Source: Algoriphagus faecimaris
Lineage (GTDB): Bacteria > Bacteroidota > Bacteroidia > Cytophagales > Cyclobacteriaceae
DNA length: 64,000 nucleotides
Reading direction: 5' to 3'
Assembly: GCF_900101705.1 (NCBI RefSeq)
Contig: NZ_FNAC01000008.1
Coordinates: forward strand, 22,501-86,500
The notes under the pieces were generated by a model. That model saw only the letters and a program-made list of their open reading frames with translations. It made no database searches and was not told the DNA's origin. This document shows, one piece after another, positions 1 to 7,014 of this stretch (its first letter is position 1; every line of letters begins with the position of its first letter). A program made the translations under genes and the position numbers.

Positions 1-339
1 TTCCGTCCGGGAATTGATAAGAATAAAAATCTTCCCAATCCGGCTCTTTTTCGAAGAAGGGTAAAATCAAATCATGGCTAAACTCGCGGGCATGGGCTGA
101 ACCCGGCTTGGGATGCAAAAGCACCTTATTCTTTTCATACCAAGACTTTACTTTTTGGATCTCCGGGCTGAATTCCTGTTTCTCGGAAATCTGTACATCA
201 TCCTCCTGAATACAGGAGAACCCTATCAATAGGAGGACTGATAAACAGGCAATAGCGCAAAGGCGCAAAAGACTTCTCTTATCCTTCAAGAAAGAAATAA
301 AATGGAAGGAGTGGGGGGGGGTGTTAAATTAGTTTTCAT
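1..339 (-). CDS. Lipoprotein-like gene, partial, frameshifted at a G9 tract
   Basis: The minus-strand frame runs in from the window edge and encodes a hydrophobic leader (LLLIGFSC, with a possible lipidated Cys) followed by a polar sequence containing WYEKNKVLLHPKPGSAHA. I do not recognise the family. The open frame has no ATG near its 5' end. The only candidates in frame are a TTG at 289-287 and later TTGs. An ATG at 339-337 lies one base out of frame, and the run of nine G between them (313-321) would restore the frame if it had ten. The start is therefore either the TTG, or the ATG with a slippage-prone or misread homopolymer. The 3' end lies outside the window, so length and function cannot be judged. 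Confidence 0.55.
313..321. repeat. Homopolymeric G9 tract
   Basis: Nine consecutive G on the plus strand (C on the coding strand) lie about 16-24 bases downstream of the nearest ATG of the minus-strand lipoprotein gene. Tract length decides whether that ATG is in frame with the leader peptide. Confidence 0.9.
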
Positions 340-439
340 TTTACGCTGAAAAAGATTGACGAATTATTAAGAATCAATTATAAGACTAGTCCACAATAAA
401 TCCTATAAAAATTTGGGAATTTTTTACTATTGCTGCTTT

Positions 440-511
440 TCCTGCTTTTCAGAAAGCAGGGTTTTCTATTCATCGGCTTAAGCAGTCTGGCTTCTGGAGA
501 AGAAGGACAAC
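440..511. repeat. Palindromic intergenic repeat, copy A
   Basis: This segment begins with a hairpin (CCTGCTTTTC / GAAAGCAGG, 441-460) and ends near GGACAAC. The same arrangement recurs on the other side of the next gene at 2125-2185, with scattered substitutions. It lies in non-coding sequence between the divergent lipoprotein and oxidoreductase genes. Apart from this repeat I see nothing in 340-572. Confidence 0.6.
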
Positions 512-572
512 AAAAATTCTCTTTTTTCCCTGAATTCCTTAAATTCCCATTCAAACCCAAAAAACCTTAATA

Positions 573-2087
573 ATGCCTCTACCTGATCACCTCAACCGCC
601 GGGATTTTCTGGCTTCAGCAGCCACTTTTGCTGCTTCTTTTACCATCGTTCCGTCAAACGTCATCGCCGGACTGGGGAAAATTCCTCCATCCGATCAATT
701 GACGGTAGCCAATATCGGTTGCGGAACGCAGGGACTACGGGAGATGGGAAGCCTACTGCAAAATCCCAAAGTGCGGGTGGTAGCCGTCTGCGATGTAAAT
801 AAATTCTCTACCGACTACTTCGATTGGTCGCCCTATGGCATTCGGGACGGAATCCGTGAGACCTTAGGCGATAAATCCTGGTGGGAAGGAAAGCCCGGAA
901 TCCCGGGTGGCCGGGACATCGGACAGGAATATGTGGAAAAATTCTACGCCAAAAACAAACCCTCCGGTAAATACAAGGGTTGCGCCAGCTACGAGGACTA
1001 TCGGGAGCTTTTTGCCAAGGAAAAGGGCATCGACGCCGTCAAAATTATGACTCCTGACCATACCCATGGGCCGATCGCTTTAGCGGCCATGGACCAGAAA
1101 ATGCACGTAGTCACCCACAAACCCATCGCCAACCGACTTATCGAAGGGCGAAAAGTCATCCAAAGAGCTAAAGAAACCAGCTTGGTCACGCATTTGTTGG
1201 CTTGGTCCGACCGACCCGAATACCGACAGATCAAGGCATGGATGGATGCCGGACTGATCGGGGAATTGCAAGAAATCCACAACTGGTCTTATCGACCCGT
1301 CTGGCAGCAGTGGACCAAGAGACCAACTGAATCTCAGGCTATTCCCGAAGGATTAAACTGGGAACTTTGGCTCGGCCCGGTGCCAGACATGCCCTATCAC
1401 AAAAACTATACGCACAATGTCTTCCGTGGCTGGTACGAGTTTGGTGGAGGATCGGTGGCGGATATGGGACATTACAGCTTGTTTCCACTTTTTGAGACTT
1501 TAGGCATCGACCGAAGTCCTGTTTCCGCCCGGGCTTTTGGTACGACTACCCGAGAGGAAGTCAATCAGGTCTATCAATGGGTCAAAAATGACGTAGCTTT
1601 CCCAGCCAGCTGTACCATCAAGTGGAACTTTCCAGCCCAAGAGAAGTTGCCCGCTTTTGACCTTTTCTGGTATGATGGGGGAATGAAGCCTTTTGCCTGT
1701 GAAGAATTGGAAGTTGATGGAAAAGACACACCGGAAGAAGGTTTGCTGATCGTGGGTTCCAAAGGGAAAATCCTGGGCGGATTCCGTGGTGAAAATCCGG
1801 TGCTTTTACCAGAAAGTACCATGATGGCAGGCCGTGATTCAGAACGGATCAATTCCCGGGAAGTGGAACGAAAAACTGATCAATGGGTGGATGCCATGCT
1901 GGAAAAGCAACAGACACCAGGCAGTTTTACTCGGGCTCAGTGCATTACCGACACCATCAATCTGGGGGCAATCGCCTTGCGCGCTGGCAAAAAGATAGAT
2001 TTTGATGCCAACTTGGTCAAAATCACCAATGATGAAGCAGCAAATCAATTGCTGACAAGGGAGTATCGTGCGGGGTGGGAAGTTTAG
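573..2087 (+). CDS. Gfo/Idh/MocA family oxidoreductase, Tat-exported
   Basis: This 504-residue protein is a predicted NAD(P)-dependent sugar or polyol oxidoreductase of the Gfo/Idh/MocA family. The N-terminus carries a twin-arginine signal (NRRDFLASAA, residues 8-17) and a hydrophobic stretch, so export to the periplasm is likely. The Rossmann nucleotide-binding loop is GCGTQG (49-54), followed by VCDVN. The usual EKP motif appears as HKP (182-184), which keeps the Lys and Pro but not the Glu. The C-terminal half is the family's alpha/beta domain. Substrate cannot be assigned from sequence. Members with Tat leaders commonly sit near sugar isomerase genes in Bacteroidota, and a Tat-exported TIM barrel lies at 4490. 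The start was chosen because the Tat motif follows directly. Confidence 0.9.
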   Translation: MPLPDHLNRRDFLASAATFAASFTIVPSNVIAGLGKIPPSDQLTVANIGCGTQGLREMGSLLQNPKVRVVAVCDVNKFSTDYFDWSPYGIRDGIRETLGDKSWWEGKPGIPGGRDIGQEYVEKFYAKNKPSGKYKGCASYEDYRELFAKEKGIDAVKIMTPDHTHGPIALAAMDQKMHVVTHKPIANRLIEGRKVIQRAKETSLVTHLLAWSDRPEYRQIKAWMDAGLIGELQEIHNWSYRPVWQQWTKRPTESQAIPEGLNWELWLGPVPDMPYHKNYTHNVFRGWYEFGGGSVADMGHYSLFPLFETLGIDRSPVSARAFGTTTREEVNQVYQWVKNDVAFPASCTIKWNFPAQEKLPAFDLFWYDGGMKPFACEELEVDGKDTPEEGLLIVGSKGKILGGFRGENPVLLPESTMMAGRDSERINSREVERKTDQWVDAMLEKQQTPGSFTRAQCITDTINLGAIALRAGKKIDFDANLVKITNDEAANQLLTREYRAGWEV

Positions 2088-2409
2088 GAAAGTGGACGCA
2101 GTAGGCAGTCACAGTTTTCAGTTATCCTGCTTTTTCGAAAGCAGGATTCAATGATTAAGTCCAGCTTCTACAGAAACAGGACAACATAGAAATATACCAA
2201 ATCGGTGCTTCCGCTTTTCCTGTTTTATACTATTTCAAGAAACTAATTACCTTTAGAGTTTTTAATCGAATGACATTAATTTTAATCAATATTTTTTTGT
2301 ACATATGAATGGATCTAATTCAAATAAGTAGTTGACAATGAAATATTATGCTTTTTATTTGTGCATCTGAGCTTTTTTTGTTTTTTTTATTTAAATAATT
2401 TAAGAGGGT
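2088..2409. other. AT-rich intergenic region
   Basis: About 320 bases without a credible gene. It holds repeat copy B (2125-2185) and then very AT-rich sequence leading into the type IX-secreted protein gene. The promoter of that gene presumably lies here, but I could not pick out a clear TTTG / TAnnTTTG pair. Confidence 0.5.
2125..2185. repeat. Palindromic intergenic repeat, copy B
   Basis: TCCTGCTTTTTCGAAAGCAGGA forms a near-perfect hairpin at 2125-2146. The following bases match copy A (440-511) through the shared end AGGACAAC. The two copies flank the oxidoreductase gene. Confidence 0.6.
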
Positions 2410-3699
2410 ATGAAATATAACCTAATTTTTAATCTACTACTTTTCCTTTGTTTATATTTTGTTCTTTTAGGGCAATTGTTTAGCCAGACAGTTGAAATCT
2501 CTGGTCCAACAACTGTATGTCCTAATAATTTTTATCCAAATGGAGAACTTGGGCACGATTACACTGCTCAAGCTGTTATCAGTGGATCAAATGCTACATG
2601 CACCTATTGGCAGTGGTTCATCATTAGGCAAAGCGATAATTTTCAAATAGACGGTGGGGCTGGGAATACAATTTCTGATTATAATTTTACTGAACCGGGA
2701 GACTACATTGTTAGATTTTTTGGGAATAGTTGTGGATTTATTAACGTTTTCAATGTCTCAGGGGATTTACATGTTACATCTAGAGTTGAAATGCCAAATA
2801 AAATAAAGGCCGTAACATCTCCAAGTATTTGCATCCCAGGTCAAACCTATACCTTTGAAACTGATCCACCCCTTGGTCTTGATGATGAAACATGTTATTA
2901 TCATTATGAGTATTATTGGACTGCTCCTCAAGGCTGGAGTATAAATGGGGGAAGTAATTCATTTTTTGGTTTTGGTGCTTCTGCAAATATTATCGCCCCT
3001 TCTAACACCCCTCCAGGTAATTACACTATTTCAGTACAAGCGACAATACCCAACGGACAACCGGGTCCTTTTCCAAACAATCGATACCTAAGCGATCCAA
3101 GAAATTATTCTGTTCGAGTAGGAGATATTGATTCATCCCAAATTTACGTTTCAGGTACTTCAGCAGTCTGCAATGGAAACACATATACTTATACAGCTAT
3201 AGTACCTGGTGGGCATCAAGCTGGTTATTCTTATGATTGGTATTTTCCTTCTGGATGGAGTTTACAATCCAGTAATGTCAACACCATTACTTTATATGTA
3301 CCCACATACAATACATCGTATGGTCCAGTTAGGTTTTCTGTAGACATAGGTTGTGGCCCTACAGGATATTCAGGTATTACTACCTTCCCTTGTAATTACT
3401 CGTTAGGAAGCTTTATGGTTTACCCTAATCCATCCATAGACGAACTAAATATAGAACTTATTGAAGACCAAAATTTAAATAAAAACCAAGAACACGGGAA
3501 GGAAACAAAAGAAGATGCTCGGATATTTCAGGATTTTAAAGTGGTATTATATGATGAGGATCAGAAAATGGTCAAAGAAGGAGTTTCCAATCAAAGTAAA
3601 ATCAAATTAGAAACGAATAATTTGAAATCAGGAACCTATTATCTCTATATTTTTTTAGAAAATAAAATTTTCACTAAACAAATAATTATTTATAATTAA
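2410..3699 (+). CDS. Type IX-secreted protein with PKD-like domains
   Basis: This 429-residue protein starts with a signal peptide (LLLFLCLYFVLLGQLFSQ). The body is rich in Tyr, Asn, Gly and paired Cys, with recurrent motifs such as CTYWQWF, YSYDWYFPSGWSL and TYTYTA that look like PKD/Ig-like beta-sandwich units. The last 85 or so residues fit the type IX secretion sorting domain: MVYPNPSIDELNIE, then a variable linker, then LKSGTYYLYIF and a basic end with IFTKQIIIYN. The protein should pass the outer membrane and be anchored or released at the surface. Codon use is clearly more AT-rich than in the flanking enzyme genes, consistent with surface-gene turnover or transfer. It lies 29 bases upstream of a barrel protein gene, probably in one transcript. 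Confidence 0.85.
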   Translation: MKYNLIFNLLLFLCLYFVLLGQLFSQTVEISGPTTVCPNNFYPNGELGHDYTAQAVISGSNATCTYWQWFIIRQSDNFQIDGGAGNTISDYNFTEPGDYIVRFFGNSCGFINVFNVSGDLHVTSRVEMPNKIKAVTSPSICIPGQTYTFETDPPLGLDDETCYYHYEYYWTAPQGWSINGGSNSFFGFGASANIIAPSNTPPGNYTISVQATIPNGQPGPFPNNRYLSDPRNYSVRVGDIDSSQIYVSGTSAVCNGNTYTYTAIVPGGHQAGYSYDWYFPSGWSLQSSNVNTITLYVPTYNTSYGPVRFSVDIGCGPTGYSGITTFPCNYSLGSFMVYPNPSIDELNIELIEDQNLNKNQEHGKETKEDARIFQDFKVVLYDEDQKMVKEGVSNQSKIKLETNNLKSGTYYLYIFLENKIFTKQIIIYN

Positions 3700-3728
3700 A
3701 AAAAATACTTTAAAAAAATTAAAATAAC

Positions 3729-4307
3729 ATGTCGCTCCTTAAATACTCAATTATCATTTTGGGTGTTTTTATTCAAAGCAAAGTATTTGCTCAAAGTGAA
3801 GAAGAACCTCAAAATGAAATTTTTACTGCAAAAAATGTAGTTTATGCTGAATTTGCAGGAAATTCGGGTGGTTATGCATTGAATTATGGACACACCCTAT
3901 ACCAAAAAGACCGACTGAAGCTCCAAGTGAGCGCGGGCTTTTCCATGCTTTATCGGAAAGGCAGTGAACGTATTTTCAATCAATATTGGGTACCCGTGAT
4001 TCCACTTGAGCTATCGGCTTTTATTGGGAGGTCTGATCATCACTTAGAGCTGGGAGCGGGATTTTTTGCCCTGCGAAATCGGACCTATTCTTTTGATGAA
4101 ACTTACCCGAACAATGTAAGAGAACAAATACACTGGGACCAAAATATCCTAGCTCGGCTCGGCTATCGCTATCAAAAACCTGAAGGAGGTTTCTTTTTCA
4201 GAATCTCATATACCCCCACCGTGGCATTTTCAAATTCAGATGCTGCTGAAAATCAGGTAAGCTTTGTTCCATTTGGAATGGGCGTTAGTTTAGGCCTTAG
4301 CTTCTAA
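3729..4307 (+). CDS. Outer-membrane beta-barrel protein, unknown function
   Basis: A 192-residue exported protein with a signal peptide ending KVFAQ (about residue 22). The mature part alternates polar and hydrophobic residues in short strands rich in Gly, Tyr and Phe (GYALNYGHTLY, LQVSAGFSMLYR, GVSLGLSF) and ends in Phe, as many outer-membrane barrels do. Strand number suggests a small barrel of roughly eight strands. It follows the type IX-secreted gene by 29 bases, so the two may act together at the cell surface. No enzymatic motif was seen. Confidence 0.7.
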   Translation: MSLLKYSIIILGVFIQSKVFAQSEEEPQNEIFTAKNVVYAEFAGNSGGYALNYGHTLYQKDRLKLQVSAGFSMLYRKGSERIFNQYWVPVIPLELSAFIGRSDHHLELGAGFFALRNRTYSFDETYPNNVREQIHWDQNILARLGYRYQKPEGGFFFRISYTPTVAFSNSDAAENQVSFVPFGMGVSLGLSF

Positions 4308-4489
4308 TAAAATCAAAGCTGACTTCAAAAGAATAATTCCTTCAATCAAGAAGAACCTTCAATTGCTTTCCCATTTTTTGCAACGCATAATCTCTCAAAA
4401 TCATTATCTTGTTTTTCATTAATCCTCCAAGGAATCAAAACCTTTGGAGGGCCTTAGCAAAACTCAATAACCCATAAACCTAATCTTCC

Positions 4490-5425
4490 ATGACCAATCG
4501 AAGAAATTTTCTCAAAAATTCCACCCTAGCCACCGCAGCCTTAGGCCTAGGCTTACCTCAATTTTCCTTCGCCATGAAAGCAGCCGATTCTCCCTTCAAA
4601 ATCTCCTTGGCCGAGTGGTCAGTCAACCGGCTGATTTTTGGTAAAAAGCTGGACCATTTGGATTTTCCTTTGGAAACCAAAAAGCATGGCATCCATGCGG
4701 TGGAGTATGTCAACCAGTTTTTTATGGATAAAGCCCAAGATAAAACCTATCTCAAAGAGATGAACACCCGATGCCAAAACGAAGACATCACCCAAGTGCT
4801 CATCATGGTAGACAGGGAAGGAATGCTCGGAGCAAAATCAGAAAGTGACCGAATACAGGCGGTAGAAAACCATAAAAAGTGGATCGAAGCGGCAAAATTC
4901 CTCGGTTGCCATACCGTTCGGGTCAATGGCTACTCTGATATCGCCTGGTCAGAGAATCCTGCTGATGCTGCGGAAGCTTCCAAACTCGTCAGCGATGGCA
5001 TCCGAAAGGTATGTGAGTTTGCCGAACCCCATGGGATCCATATCGTGATCGAAAACCACGGGGGCTTTTCCTCCAATGCGAAATGGCTGGCCGAAACCAT
5101 CCGAAACGCCGACCATCCACTTGCCGGAACCCTGCCTGATTTCGGCAATTTCCGTATCGCTACAGTGGATGATAAAGCGGTATCCTACGACTCCTATCGT
5201 GGAGTGGACGAATTGATGCCCTTGGCCACCGGAGTCAGCCTCAAGCCCCGAGTATGGGACGATGCCGGAAATGAATCCGAGCTCGATTATGAGCGCATGA
5301 TGAAGCTGGTTCTTTCCCACGATTACCATGGGTATGTCGGTATCGAGCACGGCACCCAAGACCGGGAATGGGAAAGTATTGTGGAGATTCGGGAGATCTT
5401 GGAGGGTTTGCAAAAGTCCCTTTAA
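4490..5425 (+). CDS. Sugar phosphate isomerase/epimerase-like TIM barrel, Tat-exported
   Basis: A 311-residue protein of the AP endonuclease 2/xylose isomerase-like TIM-barrel superfamily. It has a Tat signal (NRRNFLKNSTL, residues 3-13), followed by a hydrophobic stretch. The barrel shows conserved metal-site strands: VIENHGG (around 185), LPDFGNF (around 215) and VGIEH near the C-terminus. Such proteins rearrange sugars or sugar acids, and in Bacteroidota are often encoded beside Gfo/Idh/MocA oxidoreductases like the one at 573. The substrate is unknown. Upstream (4424-4450) is an imperfect hairpin. Downstream is a REP-like element whose hairpin should end this transcript. Confidence 0.85.
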   Translation: MTNRRNFLKNSTLATAALGLGLPQFSFAMKAADSPFKISLAEWSVNRLIFGKKLDHLDFPLETKKHGIHAVEYVNQFFMDKAQDKTYLKEMNTRCQNEDITQVLIMVDREGMLGAKSESDRIQAVENHKKWIEAAKFLGCHTVRVNGYSDIAWSENPADAAEASKLVSDGIRKVCEFAEPHGIHIVIENHGGFSSNAKWLAETIRNADHPLAGTLPDFGNFRIATVDDKAVSYDSYRGVDELMPLATGVSLKPRVWDDAGNESELDYERMMKLVLSHDYHGYVGIEHGTQDREWESIVEIREILEGLQKSL

Positions 5426-5458
5426 TATGAGCAATAGGAGGATCCTGTTTTTGAAGAA

Positions 5459-5528
5459 TCCTTCGTGGTTTTAGAAACCTCAAAGGATCTACCCAACCTT
5501 TGAGGTTTTTTTTTGACCTCGAAGGTTT
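5459..5528. repeat. REP-like element R1
   Basis: First of a family of about 70-bp elements made of the blocks CCTTCGAGGTTT, AAACCTCAAAGGAT, CCTTTGAGG, a T-run and GACCTCGAAGG. The blocks can pair as two nested hairpins. R1 lies just 3' of the RAYT gene, and related copies are at 6145, 6231, 6965 (half) and 8255 (half). Confidence 0.8.
5475..5514 (+). terminator. Intrinsic terminator formed by REP element R1
   Basis: AAACCTCAAAGG (5475-5486) pairs with CCTTTGAGGTTT (5497-5508), followed by an unbroken T-run to 5514. It stands about 50 bases after the TIM-barrel gene and should end its transcript. The reverse strand can also fold, so it may serve the RAYT gene as well. Confidence 0.7.
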
Positions 5529-5540
5529 CTTGCTTAGAGC

Positions 5541-6110
5541 CTATTCAAGCAAAAGGGCATCAGGAAGATATTCTGATTTGATGCTTTCATGTTCTTTTCT
5601 GAAAAATTCCAGCCCTCCAAACCATTCCAAGACAAATGATCTTTCTATTTTGGTAGACTTTTGTGATAAAAATGTATCGTATGAGGAGTATTTCCAAGAC
5701 CTGAAATTATCTGTAAAGCCATGTTTGGCTGGATTATGATGAATATACAGGATCAATCTAGTCAGATAGCTTTCTTCATTAACTACTTTCCTTTTGAACT
5801 TTCGCTGAAATAAGGCCCCATTCCTTGAGTAGGTTTTATTAAATGCCTTTGTATAAGAATTCAAAAAATCAGAAAATGCCTTTACTACCTTCTGATTTTG
5901 GATAGGATTTTTGACCCTAACTAAAAAGTGAAAGTGATTTGGAATTAAACAATATGCAAAAGTTGCAAATACTCCAGAACAAAAATGATCATATTTTTCA
6001 AGGAAAAACTGATAGTTCCTTTCTTCAATAAATAACAGTTCGTTTCCCACAGACCTGGAATAAATATGAAAAATTCTGCCTTCCTCGAAGATATATGAAC
6101 TTGCACTCAT
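5541..6110 (-). CDS. REP-associated tyrosine transposase (RAYT, Y1 HUH family)
   Basis: A 189-residue protein of the Y1/TnpA_REP family, single-strand DNA nucleases related to IS200/IS605 transposases. The HUH metal motif is H59-F-H61 in CLIPNHFHFLVRV. The N-terminal block IFHIYSRSVGNELLF fits the family. The catalytic tyrosine is probably Y122 in LYIHHNPAKHGF. Length is normal for a RAYT and the frame is intact. REP-like palindromes R1 and R2 lie within about 35 bases on either side, and R3-R5 follow nearby, which is the expected arrangement for a RAYT that mobilises its cognate REPs. There are no IS-type left and right ends, so it is probably a domesticated or REP-dispersing enzyme. Confidence 0.88.
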   Translation of the reverse strand: MSASSYIFEEGRIFHIYSRSVGNELLFIEERNYQFFLEKYDHFCSGVFATFAYCLIPNHFHFLVRVKNPIQNQKVVKAFSDFLNSYTKAFNKTYSRNGALFQRKFKRKVVNEESYLTRLILYIHHNPAKHGFTDNFRSWKYSSYDTFLSQKSTKIERSFVLEWFGGLEFFRKEHESIKSEYLPDALLLE

Positions 6111-6144
6111 AGATGTTTTTTAAGACTGTTCGAATTTAATAAAA

Positions 6145-6216
6145 ATCCTTCGAGGTTTTAGAAACCTCAACCAATACCCCCAACCTTTGAGTTCTTTTTT
6201 TGACCTCGAAGGTTTT
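6145..6216. repeat. REP-like element R2
   Basis: Same block order as R1 (CCTTCGAGGTTTTAG, AAACCTCAA, CCTTTGAG, T-run, GACCTCGAAGGTTTT), with a diverged centre (CCAATACCCC). It lies 35 bases upstream of the RAYT start, so the RAYT gene sits between R1 and R2. Confidence 0.8.
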
Positions 6217-6230
6217 AATTCCTAACTCCA

Positions 6231-6305
6231 ATCCTTCGAGGTTTTAGAAACCTCAAAGGATCTACCCAACCTTGAGGTCTTTTTTTGCAGGCCTCGGAGG
6301 TTTTA
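6231..6305. repeat. REP-like element R3
   Basis: Full-length copy, 15 bases after R2, with the same centre as R1 (GGATCTACCCAACC) and an extended distal arm (GCAGGCCTCGGAGG). It lies directly upstream of the VapBC operator. Confidence 0.8.
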
Positions 6306-6319
6306 TAGATTGAAACATT

Positions 6320-6340
6320 TATACGATTATTCATCGTATA
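6320..6340. promoter_or_regulatory. Candidate VapBC autoregulatory operator
   Basis: TATACGAT (6320-6327) and ATCGTATA (6333-6340) form a perfect inverted repeat with a 5-base spacer, 21 bases before the antitoxin start. Ribbon-helix-helix or AbrB-type antitoxins bind such palindromes with their toxin to repress their own operon. The binding itself is inferred. Confidence 0.6.
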
Positions 6341-6361
6341 TTAGGGCAAAATCTTATTACT

Positions 6362-6568
6362 ATGAAAGTAACAGCCTTGATATCCGACGAGTTGATCGCC
6401 GAAGCCATGGAGCTTTCCCAGGCAAAAAACATCACTGAAACGCTCCGAATAGCCTTGGAGGAATATATTGCTACTCAAAAAATTAGATCCGCTGCTCAGG
6501 AAATTGCAGCTGAACCCCTAGACTTTTATTGGACGGCAGAGGAACTTAGGAATAAAAACAATTCTTAA
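6362..6568 (+). CDS. vapB: VapB-type antitoxin
   Basis: A 68-residue protein fitting short VapB antitoxins of the ribbon-helix-helix type: a beta-strand start (MKVTALISDELI), two helices (AEAMELSQAKN; TETLRIALEEYI) and an acidic, aromatic tail (EPLDFYWTAEELR) that would clamp the toxin. It would neutralise the PIN toxin encoded next, whose ATG overlaps its stop codon by one base, giving translational coupling. A perfect palindrome at 6320-6340 is the likely operator. The family is assigned from fold-like features and the partner rather than from a diagnostic motif. Confidence 0.78.
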   Translation: MKVTALISDELIAEAMELSQAKNITETLRIALEEYIATQKIRSAAQEIAAEPLDFYWTAEELRNKNNS

Positions 6569-6966
6569 TGGGAGTAATCTTTGATACTTCCATTTGGATT
6601 GAGTATTTCAAAGCCAATCCAGCTTATTTTTCAAGCTGCCAGAGCCTTTTGGACCGGCGATCGGTTTGTACCTTGGATATCATTTTTGGGGAATTGGTCC
6701 AGGGAGCAAAAGGGAAAAGAGAATTGGAAATACTGGACCTATTTTATCAGAACACACCAAAAATCAAGGATTCAAATCTTGGATATCACGCGGGGCTTTT
6801 CTCTCAAAAATACCAGCTGTTGAATCAGGGAAAAGGCCTTATTGACACTGTCATTATTTTAGCTTGTCTGGAGAATGGACTGCAAATTTGGTCTTTGGAT
6901 AAAAAAATCAATCGTTTTTTAGAGGAATCCTTTTCCATTCATCTCTTTGATCCTAAAGGAATCTAA
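6568..6966 (+). CDS. vapC: VapC-type PIN-domain ribonuclease toxin
   Basis: A 132-residue PIN-domain protein. The acidic metal-binding residues are in the expected order: D6 (FDTSIWIEYF), E42 (GELVQG), D93 (GLIDTVI) and D111 (SLDKKI). VapC toxins cleave tRNA or rRNA when released from VapB. All four acidic positions are present, so the enzyme should be active. It is coupled to the antitoxin by a one-base overlap and followed immediately by a half REP hairpin (6965-6997), which may end the transcript. The module is bracketed by REP-like elements R3 and R4. Confidence 0.9.
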   Translation: MGVIFDTSIWIEYFKANPAYFSSCQSLLDRRSVCTLDIIFGELVQGAKGKRELEILDLFYQNTPKIKDSNLGYHAGLFSQKYQLLNQGKGLIDTVIILACLENGLQIWSLDKKINRFLEESFSIHLFDPKGI

Positions 6967-6997
6967 CCTTTGAGGTCTTTTACAGACCTCGAAGGTT
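6965..6997. repeat. REP-like half element R4
   Basis: AACCTTTGAGGTC / GACCTCGAAGGTT forms a hairpin corresponding to the distal half of R1-R3. It overlaps the last bases of the toxin gene and separates it from the convergent lipoprotein gene. Confidence 0.75.
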
Positions 6998-7014
6998 AGA
7001 TTTTGGAATCAAGG

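Noticed and set aside
5500-5739. Plus-strand open frame of 79 codons
   Set aside because: It starts inside REP element R1 and is antisense to the RAYT gene, which has the HUH motif and family length.
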